DNA from: Chrysophaeum taylorii
Taxonomy: Eukaryota; Sar; Pelagophyceae; Pelagomonadales; Pelagomonadaceae
Length of the DNA: 33,263 nt
Assembly: GCA_029834535.1 (NCBI GenBank)
Contig: JAQMWT010000492.1
Location: forward strand, 1-33,263
Reading direction: 5' to 3'
Every line of letters begins with the position of its first letter. Within the stretch, counting starts at the first letter, position 1. Of the stretch, positions 9,395 to 20,801 are shown one piece after another. The notes under the pieces were generated by a model. It was given only the letters and a program-made list of their open reading frames with translations, made no database searches and was not told where the DNA came from. The position numbers and the translations under genes were made by a program.

Positions 9395-12300
9395 GTATTC
9401 CAGGAGAGTTAGATTGAGGGCGAGCTCTTCGCTAGTCGCGTCGCCAATTATCGCAGTCGTGCAAGACGTGTCTTCGAGATCGTAGATATTTGTGCAATTC
9501 CATTCAAAAGCGAGTCCAGCCGCAGCTCCAGTCGCTCCTCGCACGTCTGGATCTCGCGACGTTGCTGCCGAGATGATCTCGACGCCTCGTTGCGGAAGCG
9601 ATCGACTTCCGCCGGTGATTACGGCCTCGAGATCCGAACGTCCACAGCTCACGCGCACACTATGGGTGCTAGAGTTGCCTGTCAGTTCGTCCGTGACGCG
9701 GACAGACAGCACGTAGTCTGTCGCTGCATCGAGAGCGTACGAATCGAGACTGAAGACTCTCGGATCCCGAGACGTTGACTCGAGTCCGGATGCGCTTCCA
9801 CCGTAGTAAAAGTCGAGCGACCACTCGTAATCGAGGTATCGGGATGTAGAAGAGGACTCGTCAGAATAACCGCACACCGTCGTGGTGGCATCTGCCATTA
9901 CCGAGAGTGCATCCGGTCGAAGCACCGTTCTGCCCGCGGTCCCGCCGACAATCTTAACCGTAGGTCGCGAATCTGACGACAGAAATATCGTCGTGCTGGC
10001 ATTGTTTCTCCCACCAAAATCGTTCTCGAGGGTGAGCGAGACGCGGAGCGATCGAACGCCCTCTTTAAACAGTGTGGTGAGTGCTTCGGAGGAGTAAGCC
10101 AGTAATTCGCTCCCTCGCGTGCTGGCCGTTGCCGGTGGTTTCTCCAAAACCGCCAAGATTTCAGACGACGATGCCGCGGTACCGTCGAGCGCCGGCGTTT
10201 CGTCCACGGTCCAGTTTACCAACGCAAAATCGCGGCCCGCTGAACCAGTGGAGAGATAGGCATTGACGTCGAGCTCTACGCAAATAGACGCCGACGACGG
10301 GGCCTGGAACACGACGTTCGGGATGATCGGCACTGCCGGAGCTAACAATTCGACGGTTTGTCTCGTCGACGTCCGATTGCAGGCGCAGCTATCGGTGGTG
10401 GTGCACGCGTCTTTTATCACGCCATCGCGTAGTGTCCAATTAGCGCCAGGCAAGATAGAGGAGTCACTCACGTCCGCATCCACCTGGGTGTTCGAAAGCC
10501 ACGTGCAGTCAACAATGTTGGGTGGAACCACGAAGAGTTGCGAACATTCGAAAGAGACACCTACATCGAGACCGGCTTGATCCGTAGCTTGGTCGAAGGA
10601 GACGACAACCAGCGTTGCAGTTGTATCAAACTGCGCCGACAGTAGGCGAGGCGCAGACGACGAAGACGTCACGCATCGATAAGAGCTCGGAAGAACCGTG
10701 CTCGGTTGGGTGGTTGGTTTACCAGACGTCGACACAACCGTCGGCAACATGCTTTCGCTCGTGGTTTGAAAAGCGACTGCGGGCGCGGCCGTCGGCGAGA
10801 TAGTAGGCGACTGCGTGCTGGACGAAGAAGAAGGCGCGAAGCTCGTCCGCTGCGCGTAGGTTGTTGGACACACGGTCGGCGGTGTTGAGGTACTCTCGAA
10901 ATACGTGGGCGTCAGAGATACTACGCGCCGCGGCGAGGGTTGTTGGTTAGACGGGTCCGACGACGGCAGCGGACTGCTCACGTCTATCAAAGCTGCTGCG
11001 GGAGACGCGGACGGCGCGGAACTCGGAACGAACGACGGCACCGCGCTCGGCTCGTCGGGCCCAATCTGCACTTCAGCCAGACTGCTGGGTGCTCGCGTAC
11101 TGGCAAACGACGGCTCCTCTACAGAAGAAGAAGAAGAAGAAGAAGAAGCAGCCCACGACGGTGAAGAAGAAGCAGCCCTCGAGGGTATTGCCGTCGGTCT
11201 GTTCGCCGGCACGAGAGTCGGCGTCGGTCTCCGGCTCGGTATGGTCGTCGAAGGCGCAGGAGCAGGTTGTTGGAGCGTGTGCCAGCTCGTGGGATGAAGG
11301 GTCACGTCTTCGGGCTCGAGCGTCGGCGCGTTTACCGGCTCGAAAGTTGGCGTCTGTGTTGGGAGCATAGACGTGTAGGCGAAAATGGGATTTCCCACGA
11401 TCTGAGACGGCAGACTCGTCGGCGGCGCGCTCGGGAATTGGTGCTGCGCGAGATCAGAATCCTGGGGTTGCCCACCTACTAACGTCGTTGTTGAAGGCGC
11501 CCCCGTCGAGAGTGTTGCCGTCGGAAGCCACGACGTCTGAAGCGTAGGAAGCGCGTCGGGCGTTACGGTCGGGAGCAGCGTAATCCCGAACTCGGAAGGA
11601 GCTCGCGTTGTCGCTGTGTTCGTCCCGCTTCCCATCCCGGGGAGCGTATCATTCTTGAAATTCGTGGTGGTGGGCAAGAGTGCTGGAATTGTGAGATTTG
11701 CTCCAGTATGCTCTAACGAGGATGGCAAAGGAATTCTTGTCGGAGAAGGCTCTGGTAGGCGCGAAGGCACTGACTCCGAGGGAAACAACGAAGGCGGACG
11801 AGAAGGAGCAAACGACGGTAGGGGTGCCGGGAAGAACGATGTCGACGGCTGTATAGTCAACGGATAAGGCAGATCAGAAGAAGCAAGCGACGGCAGCAAC
11901 GATGGAGATGATGATGGCAACCGCGACGGCACCATCATTATTGGTGGTGTAGCAAACGAAAGCAGCACCGCCGAAGGTAGCGCCGATGGAATCACAGACG
12001 GCGACTCTTCGGGCTTGAGCGATGGAACAAAAGAAGGCACGTCGCTGGGTGGCGACGACGACGGATGGTCCGAGGGGCAAGCCGTTGGATAGATAGATGG
12101 ACTGAAGGACGGATTTTTGGATGGCGCGCTGTAAGGAATCTTGCTTGGTACGCGGCTCGGATCGTTCTCTGGACGTGCGGTGGGCGTTTGGCTCAAAAAA
12201 CTGGGAGATGGCGTTGGCTTCGGCATTGTCGAAGGACGAGAAGTGGGAATCCGCGGCGTAAGAGATGGCATTTTCGACGGTGCTGGAGTAGGCTGCACGG

Positions 12301-15300
12301 ACGGCACGCTTGATGGTTCAGATGGCGGAGCTAGCGTTGGCGCAACGGCCGGAGATAAGCTCGGCGCTTCCGTAGGTCCAGTGGACGGGTGAGAAGTAGG
12401 AGCGTTCGTCGGCACCACCGCACCGATTGCGCCAGCGGACAGCGCGCTGGGGTCTATCGTCGGAACTCGGGACGGCGTCGGGATCACGCTCGGAACGGAC
12501 AATGGAAGCGATGATGGACTGGAACTTGAAATGGATGCTGGAGTCACAGACGACTGGCTCGACGGTCTCGCGCTTGGCATGCTCGAATGATGAGACGTTG
12601 GACTCGTAGTCGGAACCATTGTTGTCTTCGAAGAAGAAGGTTGTGTTGTCGGCCAAGCGATAAGAGTCTTCGTTGGTAGCGATGAGGGGTTGACACTACT
12701 CGATGGGATTGCGGACGGAATTGCCGACGCGAAAACAGACGGCTGGCTAGATGGTTTGCCGCTCGGCACGCTGCTCGGTGACACCAAAAAATAGGATGCT
12801 GTGGTTGGAATCGAGGCCGGCAGAGCTGAAGGGTTTTCAGTTGGGAAGGAACTGGGTTGATCAGTGGGCCAGGACGACGACGGAGATAGCCTCGGCTGGC
12901 TCGCTGAGGGAGTCGCAGCTGGCGCGGGTGTCGGAGAATTTGTGGAAAGCAAGGACGGCGAAGAAGAACTTGGCGTAGGAATTTCCACGGGGCTGGCCGA
13001 GGGTGCATCAGACGGTTGTCTCGACGGGATGACACTGGAGGGGTCGCCCGTTGGAAATCCCGATGGTCCAATAGTCGGTGCGCTCGATGGAAATGACACA
13101 GCGCCAGGAACCGGGGTCGGCACCGCAGTGGGATATGAACTCGGATACTTCGAGGGCGTCGACGACGGCAACGAGCTCAGCGCACTCTTCGGCTTCGCAG
13201 AAGGGATGGTAGATGGTGCCTTGGTGGGTAACGACGACGGGCGGGAGCTTGGTGTGCTCGACGGCATCGCGGATGGAGAAGCACGGGGTGATGCAGATGG
13301 TTGGCTCCAGGGCGTTGCGCTAGGAATGCTCGAGGGTAGGAACGATGGATTCGAGCTCGGCGGGGCTGATGTCGGCGACGCAGCGGGATAAGCGCTAGGC
13401 AGCAACAACGGTGACAAGCTCGGAGCACCAGTTGGCGCCGAGGTAGGATTATCGATGGGAAGAAGCATCATCGAGGGCAGCGAGCTAGGTGCGCTCGATG
13501 GCGTTGCGAGCGAAGAAGCAGACGGGTTTCCGGACGGCGCGCTCGAGGGTGATCCGGTCGGAATTCGGCTCGGATAACTCGACGGGCTCGAGATAGGCAC
13601 TGAGCTTGGTGCGCTCGAAGGTAGCAGCGTCGGAATCGAGATAGGACAGGGGGTCGGGACCGCAGTAGGAAGTGCGCTTGGCTGCTTTGTCGGCACGGAT
13701 GACGGCGACGAGCTGGGCGCGCTCGTTGGATCCGCGGATGGAGTCGCGGTCGAGGCAAAAATCGGAGGTATGGTGGGAAGCGATGATGACGGCGAAGAAC
13801 TGGGCCCATTAGACGGCGGCGTCGAGGACGAAACGGCTGTTGGAGTTACGGTCGACAGTCGACTCGGAATGCTGCTAGGAATGCTCGAAGGACGAGAAGT
13901 AGGCGCCGCGTTCGGAACAGTAGAAGGCAGCGACGTCGGAGGCGGCGTCGTCGTCGGGAACGAGACGGGAATTGATGTCGGCACTGAGGTAGGATATGAG
14001 TAAGGCCGCGTCGTGGGCGTCGTTGACGGTGACGAACTCAGCAGGCTTGCTGGATGCTCCGAGGGGGTTGCAGTCGGCGCATTCGTGGGAGGCGACGAAG
14101 GCACGGCGCTTGGTTTTATCGTTGGCTGCGCCGACGGAGCTGCAGTTGGGTTTGCTGTTGGTGGGATTGAAGGGGGTGCACTTGGAATGTTGCTCGGGAT
14201 TCTCGTGGGACTCACAGTCGGCGTTGCGCTGGGAATTCTCGTGGGCCGAGATGATGGATTCGCCGTAGGCGAAGAGATAGGAACTGATGTCGGGATCGCA
14301 GCGGGATGCGAGCTAGGCTGCGACGTAGGGGGCAACGAGGGCGACGATGAAGGCGCGCTCGTGGGATCAGAGGTTGGAATTGCGGTCGGCGCAGAGGTCG
14401 GAGCTTTTGTGGGTAACGATGATGGCAAGGAACTGGGAACGCGCGTCGGCAAGGCTGATGGAGCCGCGATTGGGGTTCCGGTGGGTTGGCTCGAGGGTGA
14501 CGCGTTCGGAACGCTGGTAGGAGCGTTTGAGGGACTCGCGGTCGGCGTCGAGCTTGGTATGCTCAACGGCAGCGACGTCGGAATTGTTGTCGGGAGCGCG
14601 GTAGGAAATGACATCGGCACGGCAGTAGGAGCCGATGTAGGCTGAGTAGTCGGTGCCGACGATGGCAGAGAGCTGGGCATTTCGGCGGGCGCGGAGGTAG
14701 GAGCTGTCGTCGGGAGGAATGATGGCAGCGCTGATGGATCGGTAGATGGAGTGTCGGACGGTTGGCTCGAGGGTGATGCATTTGGAACGCTCGTAGGAGT
14801 GCTTGAGGGACTCGCGGTTGGCGTCGAGCTTGGCACGCTCAAAGGCAGCGACGTCGGAATTGTTGTCGGGAGCGTCGTCGGACGTGACGACGGTGCAGAC
14901 GATGGTGGGGAGCTGGGCATGCTTGTTGGATATGCCGAGGGCGTTCCGGTGGGCGTGGAAGTCGGAGCTGTTGTCGGAGGCGATGATGGCAGCGCTGATG
15001 GATAGGCAGACGGTCTCTTAGTCGGTGAGCTCGATGGCAATACGCTGGGAGCGCTAGTAGGAGTGCTCGAGGGACTCGGAGTAGGCATCGAGCTCGGCAC
15101 GCTCAAGGGTTGCGACGTTGGAATCGTTGTCGGGGGCGCGGTAGGACGTGACGTCGGCACGGCAGTAGGATCCGAGTTAGGCTGCGTCGTGGGTGCCGAC
15201 GACGGCAAAGAGCTGGGCATGCTTGTTGGACGTGCCGAGGGCGTTCTGGTGGGCGCGGACGTCGGAGCTGTTGTGGGAAGTGACGACGGCATCGCTGATG

Positions 15301-18300
15301 GATCGGCAGATGGATTCTCGGTCGGTGAGTTCGAAGGCAACAAAGTCGGAGTGCTAGTAGGAGTGCTCGAGGGACTCGCGGTTGGCATCGAGCTCGGCAC
15401 GCTCGACGGTAGCGACGTCGGAATTGTTGTCGGGAGCGCGGTAGGACACGACGTGGGTACGGCAGTGGGATCCGAATTAGGCTGCGTCGTGGGTGCCGAC
15501 GATGGCGAAGAGCTCGGCATGCTTGTTGGATCTGCCGATGGCGTTTCGGTGGGCGTGAAGGTCGGAGCTGTTGTGGGAGACGACGACGGCATCGTCGATG
15601 GAACAGCTGAAGGAAACTCAGTCGGTAGGCTCGAAGGCAATACGCTCGGAACAATGGTAGGAGTGCTCGAGGGATTCGCGGTTGGCATCGAGCTTGGCGC
15701 GCTAAACGGGAGCGACGTCGGAATTGTCGTCGGGAGCATGGTAGGACACGACGTCGGCGCCGAAAACGGCAAGGAGCTTGGCATGCTTGTAGGATCTGCC
15801 GATGGCTTTCCGGTGGGCGTGAAGGTCGGAGCTGTTGTGGGAGACGACGACGGCATTGTTGATGGAAAAGCTGACGGAATCTCCGTAGGTAGGCTCGAAG
15901 GCAACACGCTCGGGACGCTGGTAGGAGTGCACGAGGGGCTCGCGGTTGGTACCGAGCTTGGCGTGCTCAACGGCAGCGACGTCGGAATGGTCGTGGGGAG
16001 CATGGTAGGACACGACGTCGGTGCCGACGACGGCAAAGAACTGGGCATGCTCGTTGGACGCGTCGAGGGCGTTCCAGTGGGCGCAGACGTTGGAGTTCCC
16101 GTGGGAAACGACGACGGCATCGTCGATGGAACAGCAGACGGCGTCCCAGTCGGTAAACTTGAAGGCAATCCACTCGGAACGCTGGTAGGGATGTTCGAGG
16201 GGCTAGATGAAGGTGTCGAGCTCGGCACACTTAAAGGCAACGAGGTCGGAATCGTTGTCGGAAACGAAGAAGGACGCGAAGTTGGCACGGCCGTAGGCTC
16301 CGAGTTAGGCTGCGACGTTGGCGCGGCAGTAGGCTCCGAGCTGGGCATGCTCGTTGGACGCGTCGAGGGCGTTCCAGTGGGCGCAGACGTTGGAGTTCCC
16401 GTGGGAAAGGACGACGGCATCGTCGATGGAACAGCAGACGGCGTCCCAGTCGGAAAACTAGAAGGCCATCCACTCGGTACACTGGTAGGGATGTTCGAGG
16501 GGCGAGACGAAGGCGTCGAGCTCGGCACGCTTAAAGGCAGCGAGGTCGGAATCAAGGTCGGGAACACAGTAGGACGCGAGGTCGGCACTGGCGTAGGATC
16601 CGAGTTAGGCTGCGACGTTGGCACGGCAGTAGGCTCCGAGCTGGGCATGCTTGTTGGATGCGTCGAGGGCATTCCAGTGGGCGCAGACGTTGGAGCTGCC
16701 GCGGGAAGCGCCGACGGCATCGACGACGGAGCTGCCGCGGGAAGCGCCGACGGCATCGACGACGGATCGGCAGACGGACTGGGCGTCGTCGGGAAATTCG
16801 AAGGCACCACGGTCGGACTCGGCGTCGTCGCGCTTGAGGGACTCGCAGTTGGCGCCAAGCTTGGCACGCTCGAAGGCAAAGACGTCGGAATCGAGGTCGG
16901 GACCCGCGTAGGTCGCGACGTGGGCGCGGCAGTCGGATCCGGTTTCGGGTGCGTCGAAGGCGACGTCGAAGGCGACGTCGAAGGCGACGAGGTGGGCGAG
17001 GCGGTTGGGCGTGCCGAGGGCGTCGCGGTCGGTGCGGACGTCGGCATCGCCGACGGCATCACCGATGGAACGGCAGACGGAGTCGCGGTCGGCGAGCTCG
17101 AAGGCAATCCACTCGGAACGCTGGTAGGGGTATTCGAGGGGCTAGACGAAGGCAGCGAGGTCGGAATCAAGGTCGGCAACAGAGTAGGAGACGAGGTCGG
17201 CGCTGCAGTGGGACACGATTCGGGCTGCGTCGTGGGCGCCGACAATGGCAAAGCGCTGGGGATGCTGCTTGGATCCGCCGAGGGTTTTCCAGACGGCGCG
17301 ACGGTCGGCACCGTCGTCGAGGGATTCGGAGACGGAACCAGAGACGGCGCCCCAGTTGTCGGCAAACTAGAAGGCAATACGCTCGGACAACCCGTAGGGA
17401 TGTTCGATGGGCTCCAAGAAGGCGCCGAGCTCGGCAGGCTCGAAGGCAGCAAAGTAGGACAGAAAGTCGGAACGCCGGTGGGATCGGACTCGGGTCGCGA
17501 CGAGGGCGTCGCGGACGGCAGACCGGAAGGCAACGCAGTCGGCGCACGGCTCGGTGCCAGCGTTGGGGTCGCCGAGACGTTGACATCGATCGCAAAGACG
17601 TAGAGGGCACCCGAATCTTCCTCCTCGCCGTCTGCGCGATGCGAGGCCACGGCGATAAGATCTTCGTAGACGCTCACGGCTCGGCCAAAAAAATCCCCGG
17701 ATTCCCCGTCGCTCGCCACGATTTTCGCGACCTGAGAAAGGTGCTTGTACAGGTAGGCCGCGCCCGTCTTGACCACAACCCCGTCCTCGCCCATCGCACC
17801 GGCGACGATCCACTTGTCATAAATCGACACCGACCTGCCCAGCCAATCGTCTTCCTGCGCGTCGCTCGCCGTCAGCTTCGCTACCTGACTCCACGGGTCC
17901 GCGTCGTCAAAAACGTAGACCGCGCCAGCATTTGAGGCGAGGTCGTCGTGAAACCTCGCGCCACTAACGATCCTCTTTTCGTAGATTCCCACAGACTCGC
18001 CCAAATAATCGCCCGAGCCTGCGTCGCTCGCCGTCAGCTTCGCGGTCCTCCGACACCCCTCGAACACGTACAATGCCCCCGCATCTTCCGCGGCGTCGTC
18101 GTCCCTCGACGCGCCGACGACGATGGTGTTGTTGTAGACCGCAACCGACGACCCAAAATAATCCTCGGGCTCGCTGTCCCCGGTGAGCTTACATACCTGA
18201 GTTCCCGTCGAAAGGTCGAAGACGTACGCGGCCCCCGCGTCCACCGTACCATTTCCATCCTCAAAATACGCCCCAACAACGACCGTGTCGTTGAAGATGG

Positions 18301-18727
18301 CCACAGACCTTCCAAAGTGATCGTCCTCTTCGCCGTCGCTGGCCGTGAACTTTGCAATCTGGACGTAACCCTCGAAGACGTAAGCCGCGCCCGCGTCTGT
18401 CGCGACGTCGTCGTCGTACCGAGCTCCAACCACAATACGATTCCCGTACACGGCGACCGCCCCCCCAAACTCGTCGTCCACACCTCCGTCGCTCGGGACG
18501 ATCTTTGCGAGTTGCAGAGTTGCGTTGAACACGTAAACGGCTCCTTCGTCTTCGAAGGCTTCGTCCTTGAACTTCGCACCGGAAACTACAGTTCCGTCGT
18601 ACAAAGATACCGTCGCCCCAAACCGGTCGCTCTCCCCGGCGTCGTGAGCCGTCAGTTTCGCGACCTGCGACACCGACACCTCGATCAAGCCGCCGGCACT
18701 GCCGGCGGCCAGCAGAACGAGCCACAT
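4149..18727 (-). CDS. Giant FG-GAP / Pro-Ser-Thr mucin / REJ-GPS polycystin-1-like membrane protein
   Basis: I assembled nine exons, all GT-AG and all in frame: 18727-8333, 8271-8181, 8135-6488, 6383-5483, 5421-5313, 5252-4636, 4597-4523, 4485-4375, 4310-4149. They total 14,109 nt, about 4,702 residues, ending in TGA. I start at the ATG at 18727 because it opens a signal peptide (MWLVLLAAGSAGG); the frame is open 42 codons further upstream. Order: seven FG-GAP blades (about 22-377); Pro-Ser/Thr repeat (about 385-2670); Ig-like and REJ region (about 2690-3500, with SPRGGGVESNPRRGQALNTT); GPS (3756-3787); TM1 (about 3833-3850); an acidic low-complexity linker; TM2 after FEHYVPLSIW; TM3; a poly-Asp stretch; then TM4, TM5 and more hydrophobic segments. 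This follows polycystin-1 up to about TM5, but there is no PLAT domain and no cation-channel domain. Likely a cell-surface adhesion or sensing protein. Intron 5 (5253-5312) decides whether the gene ends at 5302 instead. Confidence 0.75.
7261..7356 (-). other. GPS motif within the REJ protein
   Basis: The Cys/Trp framework of a GPS motif is present: CVSWGSSDLAWTTAGCS and then ACDCQ. It lies about 46 residues before the first hydrophobic membrane segment, as in polycystin-1 and adhesion GPCRs. The autoproteolysis tripeptide (His-Leu/Thr-Ser/Thr) that normally follows CxC is absent; the sequence reads CDCQVAIADSS. Confidence 0.65.
10690..17575 (-). repeat. 12-bp-periodic Pro-Ser/Thr coding repeat
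   Basis: About 6.9 kb encodes the four-residue unit P-[ST]-x-x (for example PSSMPSSLPTTAPTSAP), some 2,290 residues with almost no interruption. The phase is kept throughout, so length changes come in multiples of 12 bp. Such Ser/Thr/Pro stalks are expected to be heavily O-glycosylated and extended. The edges toward 10690 are more diverged than the centre. Confidence 0.9.
14673..16941 (-). repeat. Higher-order 300/264/240-bp tandem array inside the Pro-Ser/Thr stalk
   Basis: The plus-strand landmark CTGGGCAT(GC) and its variants recur at 14673, 14913, 15213, 15513, 15777, 16041, 16341 and 16641. The spacings are 240, 300, 300, 264, 264, 300 and 300 bp. A 300-bp unit is 25 copies of the 12-bp unit; the shorter units lack three or five of them. 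Neighbouring units are nearly identical, notably 16041 and 16341, which points to recent unequal exchange. Confidence 0.85.
17590..18664 (-). other. Seven-bladed FG-GAP beta-propeller domain
   Basis: Seven consecutive repeats of about 45-50 residues follow AK(L/I)xxSDxxxxDxFGxSVxxYxxxIVVGAxxxDxxxxxxGAxYVF. Seven is the number needed to close an integrin-alpha-type propeller. Several blades keep the Asp-rich loop typical of Ca-binding FG-GAP repeats (for example DAGESDRFG and DGEEDDHFG). The propeller follows the signal peptide directly, so it is the outermost domain of the protein. Confidence 0.85.
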
Positions 18728-20801
18728 ACTTTCGCGGAAAAAAACGCAGCGGGGGCTGGGGCAAAAATTTATTTTATTTTCGATTGCGTCATTTAATTTT
18801 TGGTTCACCATCATCGCGTGCGAACGTCGTGACGCAGTGGCCGTTATCGGCAACGTTATCCGGAACGATGCGATGCAGATTCGTACATTGTTGGAGAGCG
18901 CGTCTCGTGGCCCGTCACGCCGCCGCCGCCGCTAAAGGAAGCAACGAACAACCCAGGGTTCGCGTTCGCGCGGCGAGTTCGGGTTCGCTACTGCGTTCGC
19001 GGCGAGTTCGGGGGTTCGCGCGCTGTTGGGATGCGAACCACAGCGAACGCTGCGGACCGAGTTCGCGCGTCGAACGCGAACCAGGTCGTGGTTCGTTGCT
19101 TCCTTTACTCGTGGGTCCTACGACGTCTGCGACGACGAAACTGCACAACCGCCAGATCCGCATCTCAACCGAGGTCTCATCAACCGACGGCGAGCTAGCT
19201 CCCCTCGGCGCGCGTTTCTATTGGAGTTTCTCGACCCCAATGAGCGCCGGGTGGGAAGCGAATTCGGTTGTACATAGCATAACCTTCCTTCGAGACGAGT
19301 CGCGCAGTACAGGCCTCTTGGTCTCATTTTTGCTGCTATGGATTCACGCTGCTGAATATTATGATCGCAGCAACTTTGTGCCGCCGAAAGTCGCATAGTT
19401 TCACCCCGGTGGGTAAAGCAGGGCGACGACGACGCGCCGACATGCGAGCGTGTCTTCAATAATATGCGTGCCGTCGGGTGATCTTGGTTGGCGATGAGAC
19501 CTGGCTTGAAGAAGCAACAGAGTTATGGCACACGTTCTGCCCGAATGAATACGAGGACGACGACGCCGCCAATACAACGAAACACGCTGTAACCTAGAAA
19601 ACCCTGAGCTGCACGCGGAAGCCGATGATGACGACGAGGACGCCGCAAAAAAAAAGGCCGGCCCCCAAAGAAGAACACACGGCCAGAGCCAGTCACGGGT
19701 AAGAACAGCGACGCGAAAGAAGATGATGCCCAACCGACGGTGAAAGTGATGAGTCGATATTTGGGACGCAACACTCGTGTCGTCGTCGTCGTCTTCTTCT
19801 TCGATGTCTCCACGAAGGAAGCCGCCGACACCATGCACTCGGGGCTCGTATACTTGGAAACGCAAATCGACGTGCTGAATCTACAACAATATTATGGCAT
19901 CGAAGAACGCCCGCCCAGCGCTGGAAGAGAGAGCGCGTTGTGGTTCAAGAACAACTGGCGGTGACGAAGATCGGGTTAAGGCTGATCCATCAACGCTCAT
20001 TGCGAAAAACTGATCGACGCGCACACGCATCAGTCTACTTCAGCACGATTAGTTATCCCCGAAGTAAAACGACGATTTTGTTGCGCCAGGAGTCCGCGAA
20101 TTGCCCCGAGAAAAATATCCACGCGTCGTGACAGCAGCAAATATGTCATGGAAATTTATAGTCGGAAAAAAACATTCGAATCAGTACTGGCGTGTCGTCT
20201 TCCTCTCGACGATATCGACCAACCTCTTTCTTTCGGTGGACGAGCGTTCGCCAACGCGCGCGAGAATCGTACGGGGGCTTCTCGCTCGGAAAATGGTGGT
20301 TGGAATAGCGCTCTGGATGATATGAATGACTAGGTACCCAAATTCGTCTGGCCTCATGTCATTAACGATGACACGTATGAGACCTTATTACACAAACTCA
20401 ACTTTTTCGCTGGTGGACCTAGCGTCGCATTTTTGTCGGAAAAAAATTAATGGCGATCTTTTTTTATGAAAACCAATCTCCTGTGTGGCCATGCTCTCAG
20501 GTCATAGATATCGCCGTGATGATGATAGCGCTCCTACCGTCGCGCTTGGAAGAAGGCGCTACACATCAGACCTGCTCGCCTCCCGGGTTGGCCGGTTATT
20601 ATTATTATTATTACTTAGCACCCGGGAAAAAAGTCCTCCCTCCGCGCTGGGAATCATGGGGTTCGGTCGGTTAAGCATAGAACGCGTCGGACAGGTCTGA
20701 TTGTTCGTCGACCTACACGTTCGCGGCCTGCGACGAAGTGAATTAAACGGAAAGAGTTTCCGTTAGTTGAATTTCGGGGATCTCAGAACAACAACAACAC
20801 A
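18728..20801 (+). other. Gene-poor interval with eroded coding fragments
   Basis: I find no intact gene in these 2.07 kb. Between 19470 and 20000 the plus strand gives short protein-like pieces in shifting frames (GDETWLEEATELWHTFCPNE; then FFFDVSTKEAADTMHSGLVY continuing to QQYYGIEERPPS). They suggest an old, unidentified element or gene. A TTA microsatellite lies at 20596-20613. A 10-bp inverted pair (ATCAGACCTG at 20565-20574 and its complement at 20692-20701) brackets it. Confidence 0.4.
18933..19107. mobile_element. MITE-like element with 17-bp perfect terminal inverted repeats
   Basis: TAAAGGAAGCAACGAAC (18933-18949) is repeated in perfect reverse complement at 19091-19107. Imperfect complementarity continues inward through GTTCGCGTTCG-type sequence. 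The 175-bp unit encodes nothing. The outermost TA on each side could be a TA target-site duplication (Tc1/mariner or PIF style) or simply the end of the inverted repeat. The interior carries several GTTCGCG/GAGTTCGG repeats. Confidence 0.6.

Noticed and set aside
15063..17603. 846-residue plus-strand ORF of VG/DG repeats
   Set aside because: It is the exact complement of the Pro-Ser/Thr coding repeat; the minus strand carries the signal peptide, domains and splice sites. Other plus-strand ORFs between 8300 and 18800 are rejected for the same reason.
18784..19398. 204-residue plus-strand ORF
   Set aside because: It has no ATG at its start, spans the inverted-repeat element and shows no protein-like pattern.
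20565..20701. tRNA or structured RNA between the 10-bp inverted repeats
   Set aside because: There is no T-loop or A/B box pattern, and the arms are short and far apart.
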